This document shows, one piece after another, positions 15,271 through 15,355 of a stretch of DNA of 15,355 nucleotides. The DNA comes from CAYQQU01 sp964419545 (GTDB lineage Bacteria > Bacteroidota > Bacteroidia > Chitinophagales > Saprospiraceae). Below the pieces are notes generated by a model, which was not told the DNA's origin, searched no databases, and saw nothing but the letters and a program-made list of their open reading frames with translations. Location of the stretch: positions 1 to 15,355 of the forward strand of contig CAYQQU010000101.1 of the NCBI GenBank assembly GCA_964419545.1, in the 5' to 3' direction. Every line of letters begins with the position of its first letter. Positions within the stretch are counted from its first letter, which is position 1. The position numbers and the translations under genes were made by a program.

Positions 15271-15355
15271 CGCGGAACAGAGCTCCGCGATCCGCGAGCT
15301 GCGCGGAACAGAGCTCCGCGATCCGCGAGCTGCGCGGAACAGAGCTCCGCGATCC
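15271..15355. repeat. 31-bp tandem palindromic repeat, cut by the window edge
   Basis: Two identical full copies (15271-15301 and 15302-15332) and 23 bases of a third (15333-15355) continue off the window. Each unit begins CGCGGAACAGAGCTCCGCG, whose outer six bases pair (CGCGGA with TCCGCG). A second small palindrome (CCGCG/CGCGG) spans each unit junction. There are no unique spacers. Array length is unknown because the window ends inside it. Confidence 0.9.

Noticed and set aside
15271..15355. CRISPR array
   Set aside because: The copies are directly abutting and fully identical at a 31-bp period with no variable spacers, and no cas genes are nearby.

Overview
The window reads as chromosomal DNA of a GC-rich member of the Bacteroidota. 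A Saprospiria/Lewinella-like lineage would fit, but that is inference from protein flavour and base composition, not from a marker gene. Supporting signs are that most genes lack a Shine-Dalgarno motif, a Bacteroidota-type -7 element (TAnnTTTG) sits just ahead of the first gene, and the proteins carry motifs usual for that phylum. Coding density is high, with no rRNA, tRNA, integrase, transposase or phage genes.

Layout, left to right. (1) 158-1537 (+) is glmM, phosphoglucosamine mutase, apparently starting at TTG. (2) 1629-3137 and 3186-4322 (+) are two neighbouring fold-type I, class V PLP enzymes: an undefined desulfurase-like protein with a C-x-C motif, then a standard NifS/IscS-type cysteine desulfurase. 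Two hairpins follow, the second a good intrinsic terminator. (3) 4599-6662 (-) is an oligopeptidase B-type S9 prolyl oligopeptidase, divergent from (4) 6828-8165 (+), a MATE-family exporter. (5) The gap of about 70 bp between convergent genes at 8166-8238 holds facing arrays of a 7-bp repeat, GTCTTT(A/G). (6) 8239-9450 (-) is a class I aspartate-type aminotransferase.

(7) From 9644 onward lies a compact plus-strand cluster. It holds a GT-C-fold membrane glycosyltransferase (GT39-like) fused to C-terminal TPRs, a SAM methyltransferase 11 bp downstream, and a propionyl-CoA carboxylase beta subunit 13 bp further on, closed by a strong intrinsic terminator. (8) 14422-15222 (+) is a secreted papain-like (C1) protein in which every expected catalytic residue appears replaced. 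(9) The right edge (15240-15355) holds a perfect hairpin followed by an exact 31-bp tandem palindromic repeat that runs off the window.

Most of the window is housekeeping: cell-wall sugar precursor, sulfur/PLP chemistry, amino-acid and propionyl-CoA metabolism. I see no convincing new multi-gene defence or mobile system. The most unusual pieces are the degenerate secreted papain-fold protein, the glycosyltransferase-TPR fusion with its coupled methyltransferase, and the two intergenic repeat families. All functional statements come from motif recognition by eye; no database search was run.
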